Assembly (NCBI RefSeq): GCF_014698795.1
Contig: NZ_JACJTR010000025.1
Location: forward strand, 1 to 64,000
Source: Nostoc sp. FACHB-892
Lineage (GTDB): Bacteria > Cyanobacteriota > Cyanobacteriia > Cyanobacteriales > Nostocaceae
Direction: 5' to 3'
DNA length: 64,000 nucleotides
In this document: positions 1-9,930 of the stretch, piece after piece
How the letters are laid out: the number at the start of each line of letters is the position of its first letter
How positions within the stretch are numbered: the stretch's first letter is position 1
Made by a program: the position numbers and the translations under genes
Notes under the pieces: generated by a model
What the model was told of the DNA's origin: nothing
What the model saw: the letters and a program-made list of their open reading frames with translations, nothing else
The model's database searches: none

Positions 1-790
1 ACCGTCGAACAAAGATTTCTGGGGCACAATGGAAACGAGAAAATGTCCCTCAAGTCCTGGCTCATCGCTCTGCTTATCTCAATGGATTATTGTCAGTTTG
101 AGCCACTTCAAAAACTGAGATGCTCCCCGCTGTAAGTAAACTTAGAAATACTAATTTTACTGACAGTTTGTAAAAAAAATTCAATTTTTGAATTAACTTA
201 GATTGCAACCTGACGTTTTGATAAGTCATAACTCCTCCAGTATTAATACAAGTTTCAGGGAGCAAATCTTGCTCAAGGTAAAATTAAACTAACCTTCATT
301 TCTTTATTGGTTTTAATTTGGTTTTTTATTCACGCTATGCATTAGTCACATCTTTCTTAACAAAAGAGTGAAAGTGTCGCGTATCACAATATTGTCCCTG
401 ACTTTTCCCCTTATCTCCTTGATTGAGCGATAAGCAAAGGTTGCTTCAAAGCGACTAGGAATGTCATCTTGCCAGTAAGGGACTTCCAAAAAATAAATCA
501 TTCCAAGAAAAACAAGAGACAGGATTTTTCAAGAATTATAATCATTTTAATGGAAGAGAAAAGGGTTTACCGAAGGCAACCCTTTTTCTCTCCCTCATCT
601 ACGCATGAAGAATTTATTCTTTGCTCAAGCAAACTTTCTGCTTCTTGCGATCGCGAGTTTTAAGTTTGTTCCCAGAACCCCTCAAAACTTTTCAAACATC
701 CTTTAAGTTCAATATTGGTAATTGTGCTATCTATGGGTCATTCAGAAATGGTTCCAGTTAACTCATATAATATCTATATTTATATAAAAT
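1..790. other. Left-edge region without a supported gene
   Basis: I see no convincing gene here. A 63-codon minus-strand frame (74-265) has one hydrophobic stretch and a 64-codon plus-strand frame (469-663) is basic and low in information. Neither has a recognisable family or a good ribosome binding site. The only clear structure is a terminator-like hairpin at 556-590. Confidence 0.5.
556..592 (+). terminator. Terminator-like hairpin
   Basis: The stem pairs GAGAAAAGGGTT (556-567) with AACCCTTTTTCTC (578-590) around a 10-nt loop, and the descending arm contains a T5 run. It resembles a Rho-independent terminator for a plus-strand transcript entering from the left. No gene that would use it is visible in the window. 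Confidence 0.4.
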
Positions 791-1477
791 TTAATATTTG
801 TCTTTATCGCCTTTAAATTCAAAGAAGCCTATCATATTTTCAGCTTCCTTATATGCTAAAAGAAGTTTCTCTAAATCAGGAGAAGGAATTATCTCATATT
901 CTATAATTGCCTGCTCTAGGTGTCTAAAAGCTCGCCAAACATCACTAGATTTACCCTGTAAGTTGAAGGCAGTCATTAGGGCTGAACTGATAGCAGATAT
1001 TAGTATGCAAACCTTTAACCAAATACCTTGCTTTAAAGCATCTGTATAAGTCGCTGCAATTAGAGCAGAAATAACTGAAACCATTCCCAAGAGAATAAAA
1101 AGACTTATCAAAGCTCCTGACCAAAAGCGGTACCCTTTAAGCCTTGCTCGAATTCTAGGATGGATATTTTTTGTAAAATCATTGTCGAGTCCAACCGTCT
1201 TTAAAGAGTGCGAGTTATTAGAGCTTGTTCCTTCAGTTTCCTCTCTTAGCAAAGATAATATAAAGCAAGCCACACCACCGCCACCAAGAAAGGCAGCTAT
1301 TTGCCTTAATGGAAGATGCCAAACATTAATATAATTGATAATGAAATTGAGTTGATATAGCGCAATTGGAACTATTACAATCCCTGCAAGTAATAACCAA
1401 GCTGCAATCCCAATCTTGACAAGAGTTCTTTTAGTAAGACGCTGGATTATCTGTAGTGTTTGCTTAATCAGTCTCAT
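791..1477 (-). CDS. SLATT/DUF4231-like four-helix membrane protein
   Basis: This 228-aa protein has a basic N-terminus, a pair of membrane helices (about residues 22-44 and 58-78), a polar cytoplasmic stretch, a second pair (about 118-142 and 150-168) and a charged C-terminal helix containing WRAFRHLEQAIIEYE. A helix pair followed by an amphipathic arm resembles SLATT-type effectors, which in other bacteria are linked to nucleotide-signalling conflict systems. That family assignment is inference from topology. It lies downstream of the eCIS operon on the same strand, separated by a dead transposase, so a functional link is unproven. It could equally be a generic DUF4231 membrane protein. Confidence 0.5.
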   Translation of the reverse strand: MRLIKQTLQIIQRLTKRTLVKIGIAAWLLLAGIVIVPIALYQLNFIINYINVWHLPLRQIAAFLGGGGVACFILSLLREETEGTSSNNSHSLKTVGLDNDFTKNIHPRIRARLKGYRFWSGALISLFILLGMVSVISALIAATYTDALKQGIWLKVCILISAISSALMTAFNLQGKSSDVWRAFRHLEQAIIEYEIIPSPDLEKLLLAYKEAENMIGFFEFKGDKDKY

Positions 1478-1506
1478 GTTCCTAATTTTGTTTGCCTATA
1501 ACAATC

Positions 1507-2025
1507 CTAAATGAGTTGTGAAAAAAATGGATTATACATAAATCTCTTTGGAAAGTCAAAAAATTGATAATGAATAACAAGTTTAAATAATCTCTTGACA
1601 TAAGAAAATGAGTTGCATAAGTGATAAAACTCTCGAATAAAATTTTTCACATTTAATCCGATGTCTTCTACAGGATTTTATGTTGGCTCGTTAGGTGCAA
1701 ATCGAATACAAGTAACTTTATATTCATCTTCATTTAAGCCTTGATTAATAGTATCTAAATAAGCTTTAAATTCATTGGGACGGTGATAACTAGCTCCATC
1801 CTAAACCAAGGCAATACGGCTTTTGGGATACTGAGAAATTAAATGTTTTACGAAAGCGATTGCATTGCTAGGATCACCCTTTTTACAAGGCTTAATTAAA
1901 AACTCTTGGGTGTAATAATTTAGAGCACCAAAATAGGTTTGTCGTTGTCGTTCATTGATAACTAGAACTTCAATCCGTTCCTTTAGATTGCAGCTAACCT
2001 TCTTTAAACGTACTAAATGCATCAA
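1507..2025 (-). pseudogene. IS630-family transposase remnant
   Basis: The minus-strand frame reads through as an IS630 DDE transposase C-terminal half: a region ending SRIALV, then DGASYHRPNEFKAYLD, RFAPNEP, NPVEDIGLNVK and a terminal FDFPKRFMY block. Two in-frame stops interrupt it: TAG at 1801-1803 where the family has Trp, and TAA at 1678-1680 where it has Gln. The rest of the 172-codon frame is intact. The N-terminal half is absent, and the 3' end of the eCIS operon lies next to the break. It is a degraded insertion sequence. Confidence 0.8.
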
Positions 2026-2082
2026 ATGAATCTAATATTTAATATTCTCCTGTTCTATACAGTTAACATTTCATCTGGCTTA

Positions 2083-4470
2083 TCAAGTTTTAATATGAAT
2101 AATACTTACCCAATCTCCTCCTTCAGAGCTATTCCCGCTAAATCGCTCAGGAACACCAGGCCAGATATTATTACCATCCAATGCTTGAATCTTACTAACT
2201 ATTAATTTATTGTTTTCTATTTTAAGAATGTAAATTTTACCTCCATCGACTAAGCGCCATTTAAGGTTTTCTTTCTCCGTAACCAAAATAATATTATTGG
2301 AAAATGTAATTCCTTTGTCTTGAAATTGCTGATGTAATTCATCAGGAATAATACTTTTATTTAAATCTCCTAATAAATTAAAATTTGCCTTATCAAATAA
2401 TGGTTCTTCATTAAGAATCCAGTCGCCATGTAGTAAAACAGTAAACTGATAAATATTACTTTGGTTAAAGACAGCTTTTTCCAACCAGTCATCAGGTGTA
2501 ATCAATCTAACAGCTTCAGTATAAATATGGCTTCCATTTATTAAAGGTTCAACTTCTGTAATTAGATTGATGTTACTATCTAATATTTCATTGCCAATTG
2601 CCCAACGGATAGATTTTGTTTCAGTTTTTTTTACTTGGACTGGTTCAACTTTCATTGGTAATATATAAAAAACTTCACCTTTCAACACATTATCAGTATG
2701 AGCTAATACAGATACACTACTTTTATGCAAGCTATCAATTCGTACTGGCTTTTCAAACTTAATTACTAAACCTAATTTAGTAAATAAATTTCTTAAGTCC
2801 TGAGATTTTAAATTAAATAATTGATCCTTTGGGATATTGTTAGAATTTTCCTGGAATTCTGCAATCGTAGCTTCCAAAACTTGATCGTGATGCCAACTAG
2901 CATTAATTATACGATTGAATCCCGTTATTGTTTCTATAGGGGCTTCTTTTTGATTATTAAGTGGTGCAGGTTTTTCCTGAGAATTGGCTGGTAGTGGATT
3001 ATTATCTTTATTACTTATAGGTGTTACAGTTCTATCTTGACTAAGAATCTTTCTTCGGCAATCACGAACTGTTATATTATTAGGATTGCCTAAAAATACT
3101 GCAAGAGGTGCATAAGAATGCGCTATACCATGCGGTGGTTGAGGTTGAGGCTCTAACTTTCCTTCTTTGTTTTTTCGTTTGGGCCATTCTACATTGCCTG
3201 TAGCTGTCCGCACAGGAATTAACCAATAATCACCGACTTGATAAAAGTTATTTTCAGTATCAGCTTGAAATTGAATCTCGATTCCATCCTCAAGGGGAAA
3301 CCATTTATTATTCACTTCAGATAAATTTACCTTGATTTCTTTAGAGTCCCAACGGCGTAATAGAGGATGATTTTGTGTAACTAATGTTTTGTTTTTAGCA
3401 TCGCCTGAAAGAATTACTTGATTCTGAATAGGATCTATTTTTTCTACCTTTATTAGTTGCCGATCGCTGTTTCCAAGTACATAATCATCATCAATAATTT
3501 CAACCCAATCGCCTGCTGATAAGCTGGAATCTTTGTCCTTACCTAAGTGTTCTAGCGTGAATGCGATCCCGGAAGAATTACTCTCAGCAGATGTCACAAT
3601 CGGAAAAACAATTGAGCTATTTTCGCGTGACCAGACAAATGATAGTTGATTGTTATTAACAGTGGGAACTGTAAAAATTTCCGCCCGATAAAGATGGTTT
3701 TCTGTACCACGAAATTTGGAATTAAAGGGAATAACGCATGGATCATTCATTGGTGTAGAACTAGGCTTTGTAACTCTGGCAATAATTTTGCCTTCTCCAG
3801 GCTTCATTAATTCTCGACCTAGGAGGCTGTAAAAATAGTTACAATCCTTGGTAATTTGCTTGGCAACCGTTTCAATATCTTTATCGTCTTTTAACTGTTT
3901 GAGCTTGACTTGCCAAACTAATTTAGAGCGAGTTGCTGTATCCGCTCCTCCTAAAGCAACTTCACGAATGTTAATTTTGCGATCGTCATAATCTTCAATC
4001 GGAGTTATATGTCGTTCCCAAACATCAAGATAAGCTAGATATGTTGCTCCTTTTAGTTGGACTTGACAAGGATCTAGAAGTTCTGGCTTAAAATCTGGTT
4101 GCTGAAAATAAGATATAAATTCTTCATTTTCACAAAGTATACCATCTACATAATAATTGCCCTTGCTAATTAAATAGCTTTGGGATTTGAGCAGTTGTTT
4201 AAATTTCTGTTTTTCTTCATCATTAAGGTTATTAATATTATTAATCTGTTCCTCAGTGGCAATAAATTCAAAACCACAATTCTGCTCTGGCCCGCCTTGT
4301 AGTCCAAACACATCTTTGGCTAAAGTTTGCAGCCGATTTAGTAAAATCGATGTTTGTTCGTTGAAATCTGCATCTAATTGCACTCGACCTTGTTGCATCA
4401 ATACTCGAAGGAAGTGCTTACTTTTGTCGTAGGTATCACGAGTAAAATCACCTCTAAATTCTCCTTGCAT
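2083..4470 (-). CDS. eCIS-associated DUF6519 protein
   Basis: Last gene of the injection-system operon. The N-terminus MQGEFRGDFTRDTYDKSKHF, followed by VLMQQGRVQLDADFNEQ, is the hallmark of DUF6519 proteins that accompany contractile injection and baseplate clusters. A longer frame opens at 4530 and would overlap the upstream gene by 50 bases. I prefer the ATG at 4470 because it has a GAGG ribosome binding site 7-10 bases upstream and begins exactly at the conserved motif. The remainder is predicted soluble beta-rich sequence without a catalytic motif I can name. A structural baseplate or adaptor role is likely but inferred from context. Confidence 0.75.
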   Translation of the reverse strand: MQGEFRGDFTRDTYDKSKHFLRVLMQQGRVQLDADFNEQTSILLNRLQTLAKDVFGLQGGPEQNCGFEFIATEEQINNINNLNDEEKQKFKQLLKSQSYLISKGNYYVDGILCENEEFISYFQQPDFKPELLDPCQVQLKGATYLAYLDVWERHITPIEDYDDRKINIREVALGGADTATRSKLVWQVKLKQLKDDKDIETVAKQITKDCNYFYSLLGRELMKPGEGKIIARVTKPSSTPMNDPCVIPFNSKFRGTENHLYRAEIFTVPTVNNNQLSFVWSRENSSIVFPIVTSAESNSSGIAFTLEHLGKDKDSSLSAGDWVEIIDDDYVLGNSDRQLIKVEKIDPIQNQVILSGDAKNKTLVTQNHPLLRRWDSKEIKVNLSEVNNKWFPLEDGIEIQFQADTENNFYQVGDYWLIPVRTATGNVEWPKRKNKEGKLEPQPQPPHGIAHSYAPLAVFLGNPNNITVRDCRRKILSQDRTVTPISNKDNNPLPANSQEKPAPLNNQKEAPIETITGFNRIINASWHHDQVLEATIAEFQENSNNIPKDQLFNLKSQDLRNLFTKLGLVIKFEKPVRIDSLHKSSVSVLAHTDNVLKGEVFYILPMKVEPVQVKKTETKSIRWAIGNEILDSNINLITEVEPLINGSHIYTEAVRLITPDDWLEKAVFNQSNIYQFTVLLHGDWILNEEPLFDKANFNLLGDLNKSIIPDELHQQFQDKGITFSNNIILVTEKENLKWRLVDGGKIYILKIENNKLIVSKIQALDGNNIWPGVPERFSGNSSEGGDWVSIIHIKT

Positions 4471-4480
4471 AACAACCTCG

Positions 4481-7018
4481 TTAACTAACGTAAATAATGC
4501 CAATTTCAGTATTAGCGGGTGTATATTCATCTAGACGGATGCGTAGGTTAGCCTCTTTTTGAGGCTGATATAAATTGTGAAAAGCACCCATTTCTGATTC
4601 ATCATCAGCGCCACGTTTGATTTCCTCAGGACAGATTGACGCTAACTGACAGTAGGTAGGTGTGCCATAGCGTGTACTGTTGAATTGGGGTTGTACGCGG
4701 TCTCTAACGATAAGTTGTTCCGCCTCTATTTGTTCTGGCTGTAGTTCAGTTTTTTGTGTAACTATCTGCTCGATTAAATCCGGTTGACAATTATATCGGC
4801 GCGGTGTGCGTGAGTTAGGCATCACGTAGCAGAAACGGATACAACCTTGTTGGCGACGAGCAACGAATATTGTGCCCTTAAAAATGCTATTTTCTGCTAA
4901 ATCAATTGCATGTACTTGAATCTTACCCAAAACTGTGCAACGTGCAATAGTTAACCGCGCATGGGCTATAGAGTAGCCCACTGCCCCGATCGCTTCACCT
5001 TGTATACTAGTTGCATCTATAATACTATCGCTAATATCTATAGGCAAAGGATCAGCATCTACCTCATCTTGGTTTACCTGAATAGAACCAATGATACTGT
5101 GTACGATCGCTACGCACCCATTGATATTAAATAACTGCAAACTTGGTTCGCTGGAACGTCGAGGTTCGCAGTCACAATGTAATGACCAGCCTGGTACTAA
5201 TGTAGAATGACGCATAATAACCGCAGTTGGTTGTTGCACGCCAGAGGTAGGATAATCTGCAAATTGAGTGGGATTACCTTCTATATGCACTCCCCGACCA
5301 GTAATCAATAAACCATCGAGAACAAAGTAACTTCCTGACTCTACTGTGACATTTAAAGCATCACCTAAAGAAGTTCTCCAATCTAGAATGCGAATTACCG
5401 GACGTTTGCAGTTAGCTGCACGTAATTGCAGACTTTGGTTTTTCTCCAGTCCAATATTAATTCGTTCTACATAAACACCACTATCAATAATTTCAATCGC
5501 AGCATTATGAGGTTTGTCTCGCTGCCACTGTGAGATTGCCTCGGCGATAGTTTGAAAATCCGCTTGGGAGGTTTGGCTGACGGTGTAATGAGCATAATGC
5601 TTTCGGATTTGAGATGGAAAAGCTTCTTCTAGTAACAAACGATTGCAGCGTATCAGTTGTTTACCGTAGAGATTTTGCTGAACCAATCTTTGAGTTTCTG
5701 CACTCAAGGTGATAGCTGCAAAACGTTGTTCGTTATAGAGACTTTCACCCATAAGTAGTTGATTTAAATCTTTGAGTAAAGCTGTAATTAAAGCTGGTTC
5801 AGCAGGAGGGGTGGTGTAAGCATCCAAAAGCCTTTGGGTATTCCTGGAAAGTTGCGATTGTAAAAAATCCGATAATGCAGAAGCATCTTGTTGCGAGATA
5901 AAAGTGGCTGGTTCTTCAATATCACCAACATTAAGTAAAAAATTTGCCGCAGAATCTAACAAAGTTCGGTCATATTCGCCACCACCAATATCAGTACTGA
6001 AACCGTAATGATAAGAAACCCAAACACCATTTTTTGGTAATTGGCGTATAGGAAAAATCATCCGTCCTAATTCTGGATCAACTGCTATGTAGTCTTGCTT
6101 TGGTTGATAATTCCAATCGCTAAGATCGGCAATAATAATTTGTTCTGGAGAAACTAGTTGCAGTTTTGAGCCAACGCCTTTCCAAATTTGCAAACTTTTA
6201 GTAAATTGTTCTGGATTTGGGTTTGAATCAAAATAATCGCTTTTGTGAGATTGCAAAACTTGTCGTTTAATAGGAAGAGGTAAGTTTAATTCACGCTCAA
6301 TTTGGGTTGCATCTGCTGTTAGTTGAGGACGAGTATAAAGCGGAGTGTCGTTACCCGTAATACTAAAGGTGTAGCAGTTAGAGCTAACTTCTTCTAAACA
6401 AAAAGCTGGTGTCAGAGTAATGGAATAAGGTTTTAATCGCCAAACAAAAATACCAACATTCGGAGTGTTGTGCTTTCCAGGTTGATATTGTGAACCAATC
6501 TGGCGAATATCTACTGTATGAGCTAATTCATCAAATGGGTTATTTAACTTTGTAATTGTATCGACCTGATGCAGATTTACTGTTGTTGAGGTTGATGAAT
6601 GCAGGTGATTAATATGTTGTGTTTTACTAACTAGCTGATGAAATTCTACAACTCGTGCCGACCAGCCAGCCACTTTATCAGCTAGCGATTCCAATAAAGC
6701 TAGCGTCCCCTTGCGTCGTCGATAGCGAATAGTATTTGCTACTTCACGACGAGGATTTAGAATTTTATTGCTGATTATATTTGTAGCAGAACTGTGAACG
6801 CTTTGATAACTAATTAAATCGCCAATGTATGGTACTACCCAATCCTGGCAAGTTTCAATGAACCAATTTTCATAGAGTTGAGTAATATCTGCTTCAACAA
6901 GATCAATTTGTTCGGCAATGACACGTAATAAATCTCGTAGAGGATAACCAAGTTCTGCATCACGAATGCGGTAAACAGATGGCAACAGTTCATAAAGACG
7001 ATCTGGGGAATTGCTCAT
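4481..7018 (-). CDS. Baseplate/tail protein, gpI/Afp12-like, with beta-helix
   Basis: 845 aa. The N-terminal 80 residues (LPSVYRIRDAE, then RVIAEQIDLVEADI and ENWFIETCQDWVVPYIGDL) match the Tail_P2_I/Afp12-type protein that links baseplate wedges to the outer parts of the tail. Residues about 520-740 look like a right-handed parallel beta-helix (short strands with IEIIDSGVYVERINI, LDGLLITGRGVHIEG and so on), a fold often used for surface binding. The start overlaps the preceding wedge gene by 4 bases. In this cluster, which has no separate fibre gene, the beta-helix could provide the contact surface; that part is inference. Confidence 0.8.
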   Translation of the reverse strand: MSNSPDRLYELLPSVYRIRDAELGYPLRDLLRVIAEQIDLVEADITQLYENWFIETCQDWVVPYIGDLISYQSVHSSATNIISNKILNPRREVANTIRYRRRKGTLALLESLADKVAGWSARVVEFHQLVSKTQHINHLHSSTSTTVNLHQVDTITKLNNPFDELAHTVDIRQIGSQYQPGKHNTPNVGIFVWRLKPYSITLTPAFCLEEVSSNCYTFSITGNDTPLYTRPQLTADATQIERELNLPLPIKRQVLQSHKSDYFDSNPNPEQFTKSLQIWKGVGSKLQLVSPEQIIIADLSDWNYQPKQDYIAVDPELGRMIFPIRQLPKNGVWVSYHYGFSTDIGGGEYDRTLLDSAANFLLNVGDIEEPATFISQQDASALSDFLQSQLSRNTQRLLDAYTTPPAEPALITALLKDLNQLLMGESLYNEQRFAAITLSAETQRLVQQNLYGKQLIRCNRLLLEEAFPSQIRKHYAHYTVSQTSQADFQTIAEAISQWQRDKPHNAAIEIIDSGVYVERINIGLEKNQSLQLRAANCKRPVIRILDWRTSLGDALNVTVESGSYFVLDGLLITGRGVHIEGNPTQFADYPTSGVQQPTAVIMRHSTLVPGWSLHCDCEPRRSSEPSLQLFNINGCVAIVHSIIGSIQVNQDEVDADPLPIDISDSIIDATSIQGEAIGAVGYSIAHARLTIARCTVLGKIQVHAIDLAENSIFKGTIFVARRQQGCIRFCYVMPNSRTPRRYNCQPDLIEQIVTQKTELQPEQIEAEQLIVRDRVQPQFNSTRYGTPTYCQLASICPEEIKRGADDESEMGAFHNLYQPQKEANLRIRLDEYTPANTEIGIIYVS

Positions 7019-9930
7019 GATTTCAACTCCTTCAGAATTAATGTGTCTGGCACTTGAGGGTTGAGAATAGCTAATTGAGCAGGAAAAAGTTGGTTTATTG
7101 TGGAATCAAAAACAGCTAAGTTTACAGGAATCCGTTGTTTTGGTTGTACTGCTAATTGTCCATTTCCATGAGTAATGCCTAGTTTTGCCAGTTCTTGAAG
7201 TTTTTTATTTAAGATGTCTGGATTTTGGGCTTCAGTTTCGGAAACGCTATCTAAAATATCTACGTCCACGTAGTCTACCCCTGGTATTTGTTGAATCGTG
7301 CCAATAACTTCACTGAGGACAACATCTTCTCCTATTTCCTGACGTTCAAAGCTAAATTTATTGAACAAAGCAGCACGAATTTTTAATGCTACAGATGTCC
7401 ATTGATAATTTGCTAAAATCCGCACATTGGCACTGATAATTAATAGCATGAGTTCCCGCATATCTACTTTTAATGCCTGATAGGGGTCGCCAAACTGGTA
7501 TAATGCTTGTACAAAACTGCGGTATAAATCTGAATTTCTATTAATATAGATATCATCAGCCCCAGCGATCGTCATGTGGATAATTTGACGCAAACCATTT
7601 GAAAGACGTTGAGCATTTGCTTTGCCAATTCCGGTAAAAGTCCGGGCAAAATTGGCATAGTCCTGTACGGAAACTGCGCGGTTAAGAGATGTTATCCCAA
7701 CAGACGCATTGCGACGAATTTCATAATCGCTTTCTGGGTCTGCACCTCCTGTTGCTGCTATTGGGTTGAGTACGCCACTCAAACCCAGAGGTTGCATTGC
7801 CAGTTGCGTAATTTTTTCTGCTGCAACATTACCACTTTTACCAATACCATTGCGGTAAACTGCTTTGACATTTTCAATACCACTAGGCAACCTAGCTCCA
7901 TGTTCGCCATTGCCAAAGATAATAGTTGTGTTGCCATCACTATCAGTTTGGGTGATATATGCACGGTCTGTTGGACTTAAATCAATCAAACTTTCTACTT
8001 CTTGCCAACGCACATCATTAATATATACTTCCAAGCTGCTAGCAACGCCACTAGGAATAGGTGCTGGTAGATAGGTGAGGAACGGTAGTGATAGGGTAAA
8101 TTGTTGATTTGCTTTAGTAGCGTCGCCACTGCCTAGTATTTCAGTATGAGTCTCGCCATGAGTTGCTTTAACTACGTTGCCATATATAGTAACAGTCTCT
8201 CGCTTGTAAGAATAAGCTAAAGGTTTAGCGAATCTTAGGAATGTATGCGGTTTGTCATTGGGCAAATTCTGATTGATATCTTGTCTCACCCCGGCCAACA
8301 TGACAACTTCGCTAGCCAACACACCGTTAACATCAGATATATCACTGCGTTCGCCGGAGATAATCAACCAACGTCCAGGTTGTAGACCTTCATAGAGATT
8401 GTCTAGTTCAATTTCCATCTGGTCGGATATATGATTTTGGCTACTTGGTGCATCTTTCAAGTCAACTGGTTTTTCCGCCAAATTCAAATCCCCACTCTTG
8501 AGATGCACTGTAGTTTTACGCATCACATCTAAAGATGTATCTTGTTCTTTTAACCAAGGTTTATCTAAAGTAAGTTGTGTAACCCTTCCTACTGTGTTGT
8601 AAGCAATTTTAGTAAGATTTTCTACTTTTATTACTTGATAAATCTCGATTTCATTAATATTTCCACGCTCAATTGCTAGCCGAGTCCCAGGTGTAATTTC
8701 ATCATATTGGGCATCTAATGTTAGGATATTTCGTAATTCCTCTGGTAGCGTGCTAGAGGAATTTGATGTTGTCTCATCTACGTCTGCAATTCGCCATTCT
8801 TCGTATTTTTCAATTCGTCCTTGCTGGTCAAAAATTGGTTTTAACTGTACGTCCTGTCCGAAAGGTGCAGCTTTGATTCCTAGAACCTCAAGTCGGTTTA
8901 ACTGATTAGCAGAATTAGCGCGATCACTAGTTAAAATTTGATATATTGCTGTGTTGGAAGCAGGATTTAAAGTATTATTAATTAAGCGGTAATTAATATC
9001 AATATTTTCGGGAGCAAAAATTTGTTCTTTTGTCCGCTCAAGTTCTAGAGCATTTGCAGGCTGTATTGATAGCTGTTTGATTAATTGTTTGATTTTTTGT
9101 TCTTTTGTACTTGCTGACGCAACTTCACCAGTTGGTTTTTGTGTAGCTTCTGGTGGTAGTTGTAATGTAATTTTTGTGTGGTTTTGCTCTGGTTGAGGCT
9201 CAATAATTTGAACTCTGCGAATGACTTGCTCAGTTTCAGCATCACCAAAGGTCAGTAAAAGGGGGTCGTTAGGTTTGACATTTGCACCCATACCATCTAA
9301 ATAAAGCTTGTCAATTTGTGTAGCGACTGTTGAATCAACTTGTTGCTGTTGGCTCATCCGAGGCTTAAGCTGATTCAACTGAGCATAAGCTCGCAGTTTT
9401 TCTGATGTTTCAAAAAATTCCGGCGATTCATCAGAATCAGGTATACTTTGGCTGCCTAATCCAGCAGGAATTTCTAAATTGTAACCATCTTCTACGGTAA
9501 AAGCTAAATAAACGCTGGCACTGACACCGGGGCTATGTGCATAGTCTGTTAATTTAGCTAATTCTACTAAGGAACCTCGCTCAATGGCAGTCCGTAAGTA
9601 ACTTTCATTGGCTATGCGTTCCTGATAAAATGTCAGAACGTCTGCTATAGTAGCCCAAGCGTCTAACAGAGCAATAGATAAGTCCTGAGAGTCGCGTGTT
9701 TTTAGATTTCTTAGCTGAGGAAACTTACTATCGCCCAAACGTGCTTTCATTGTCTTGAAAAAGCTTGCATGGGTTCCAACTCGGTAAGCTAGGGTATACA
9801 AACCAGGTTGATTAGCTACCGATTTGGGAGTGAGAATTTCTACACCTTCACAACAACCACAGCTGGAGCGATCGCTTAATTTACTTAATTTATAATTAGA
9901 GTGGCAGTTACAGCTACAACTTAATTTCAT
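7015..9930 (-). CDS. Baseplate J-like wedge protein 2 (Afp11-like) with Cys-rich N-terminus
   Basis: 971 aa. The central and C-terminal parts carry baseplate-J features: LLDAWATIADVLTFYQERIANESYLRTA near residues 85-115, IIFGNGEHGARLPSG, YRNGIGKSGNV and GGADPESDYEIRRNA. These proteins form the wedges around the spike. The first 27 residues are unusual: MKLSCSCNCHSNY and then SSCGCC place seven Cys and one His in 27 positions, which suggests a metal-binding or disulphide-linked knob. It overlaps both neighbours by 4 bases, so the three large baseplate genes are probably translated as a coupled set. Confidence 0.85.
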   Translation of the reverse strand: MKLSCSCNCHSNYKLSKLSDRSSCGCCEGVEILTPKSVANQPGLYTLAYRVGTHASFFKTMKARLGDSKFPQLRNLKTRDSQDLSIALLDAWATIADVLTFYQERIANESYLRTAIERGSLVELAKLTDYAHSPGVSASVYLAFTVEDGYNLEIPAGLGSQSIPDSDESPEFFETSEKLRAYAQLNQLKPRMSQQQQVDSTVATQIDKLYLDGMGANVKPNDPLLLTFGDAETEQVIRRVQIIEPQPEQNHTKITLQLPPEATQKPTGEVASASTKEQKIKQLIKQLSIQPANALELERTKEQIFAPENIDINYRLINNTLNPASNTAIYQILTSDRANSANQLNRLEVLGIKAAPFGQDVQLKPIFDQQGRIEKYEEWRIADVDETTSNSSSTLPEELRNILTLDAQYDEITPGTRLAIERGNINEIEIYQVIKVENLTKIAYNTVGRVTQLTLDKPWLKEQDTSLDVMRKTTVHLKSGDLNLAEKPVDLKDAPSSQNHISDQMEIELDNLYEGLQPGRWLIISGERSDISDVNGVLASEVVMLAGVRQDINQNLPNDKPHTFLRFAKPLAYSYKRETVTIYGNVVKATHGETHTEILGSGDATKANQQFTLSLPFLTYLPAPIPSGVASSLEVYINDVRWQEVESLIDLSPTDRAYITQTDSDGNTTIIFGNGEHGARLPSGIENVKAVYRNGIGKSGNVAAEKITQLAMQPLGLSGVLNPIAATGGADPESDYEIRRNASVGITSLNRAVSVQDYANFARTFTGIGKANAQRLSNGLRQIIHMTIAGADDIYINRNSDLYRSFVQALYQFGDPYQALKVDMRELMLLIISANVRILANYQWTSVALKIRAALFNKFSFERQEIGEDVVLSEVIGTIQQIPGVDYVDVDILDSVSETEAQNPDILNKKLQELAKLGITHGNGQLAVQPKQRIPVNLAVFDSTINQLFPAQLAILNPQVPDTLILKELKS

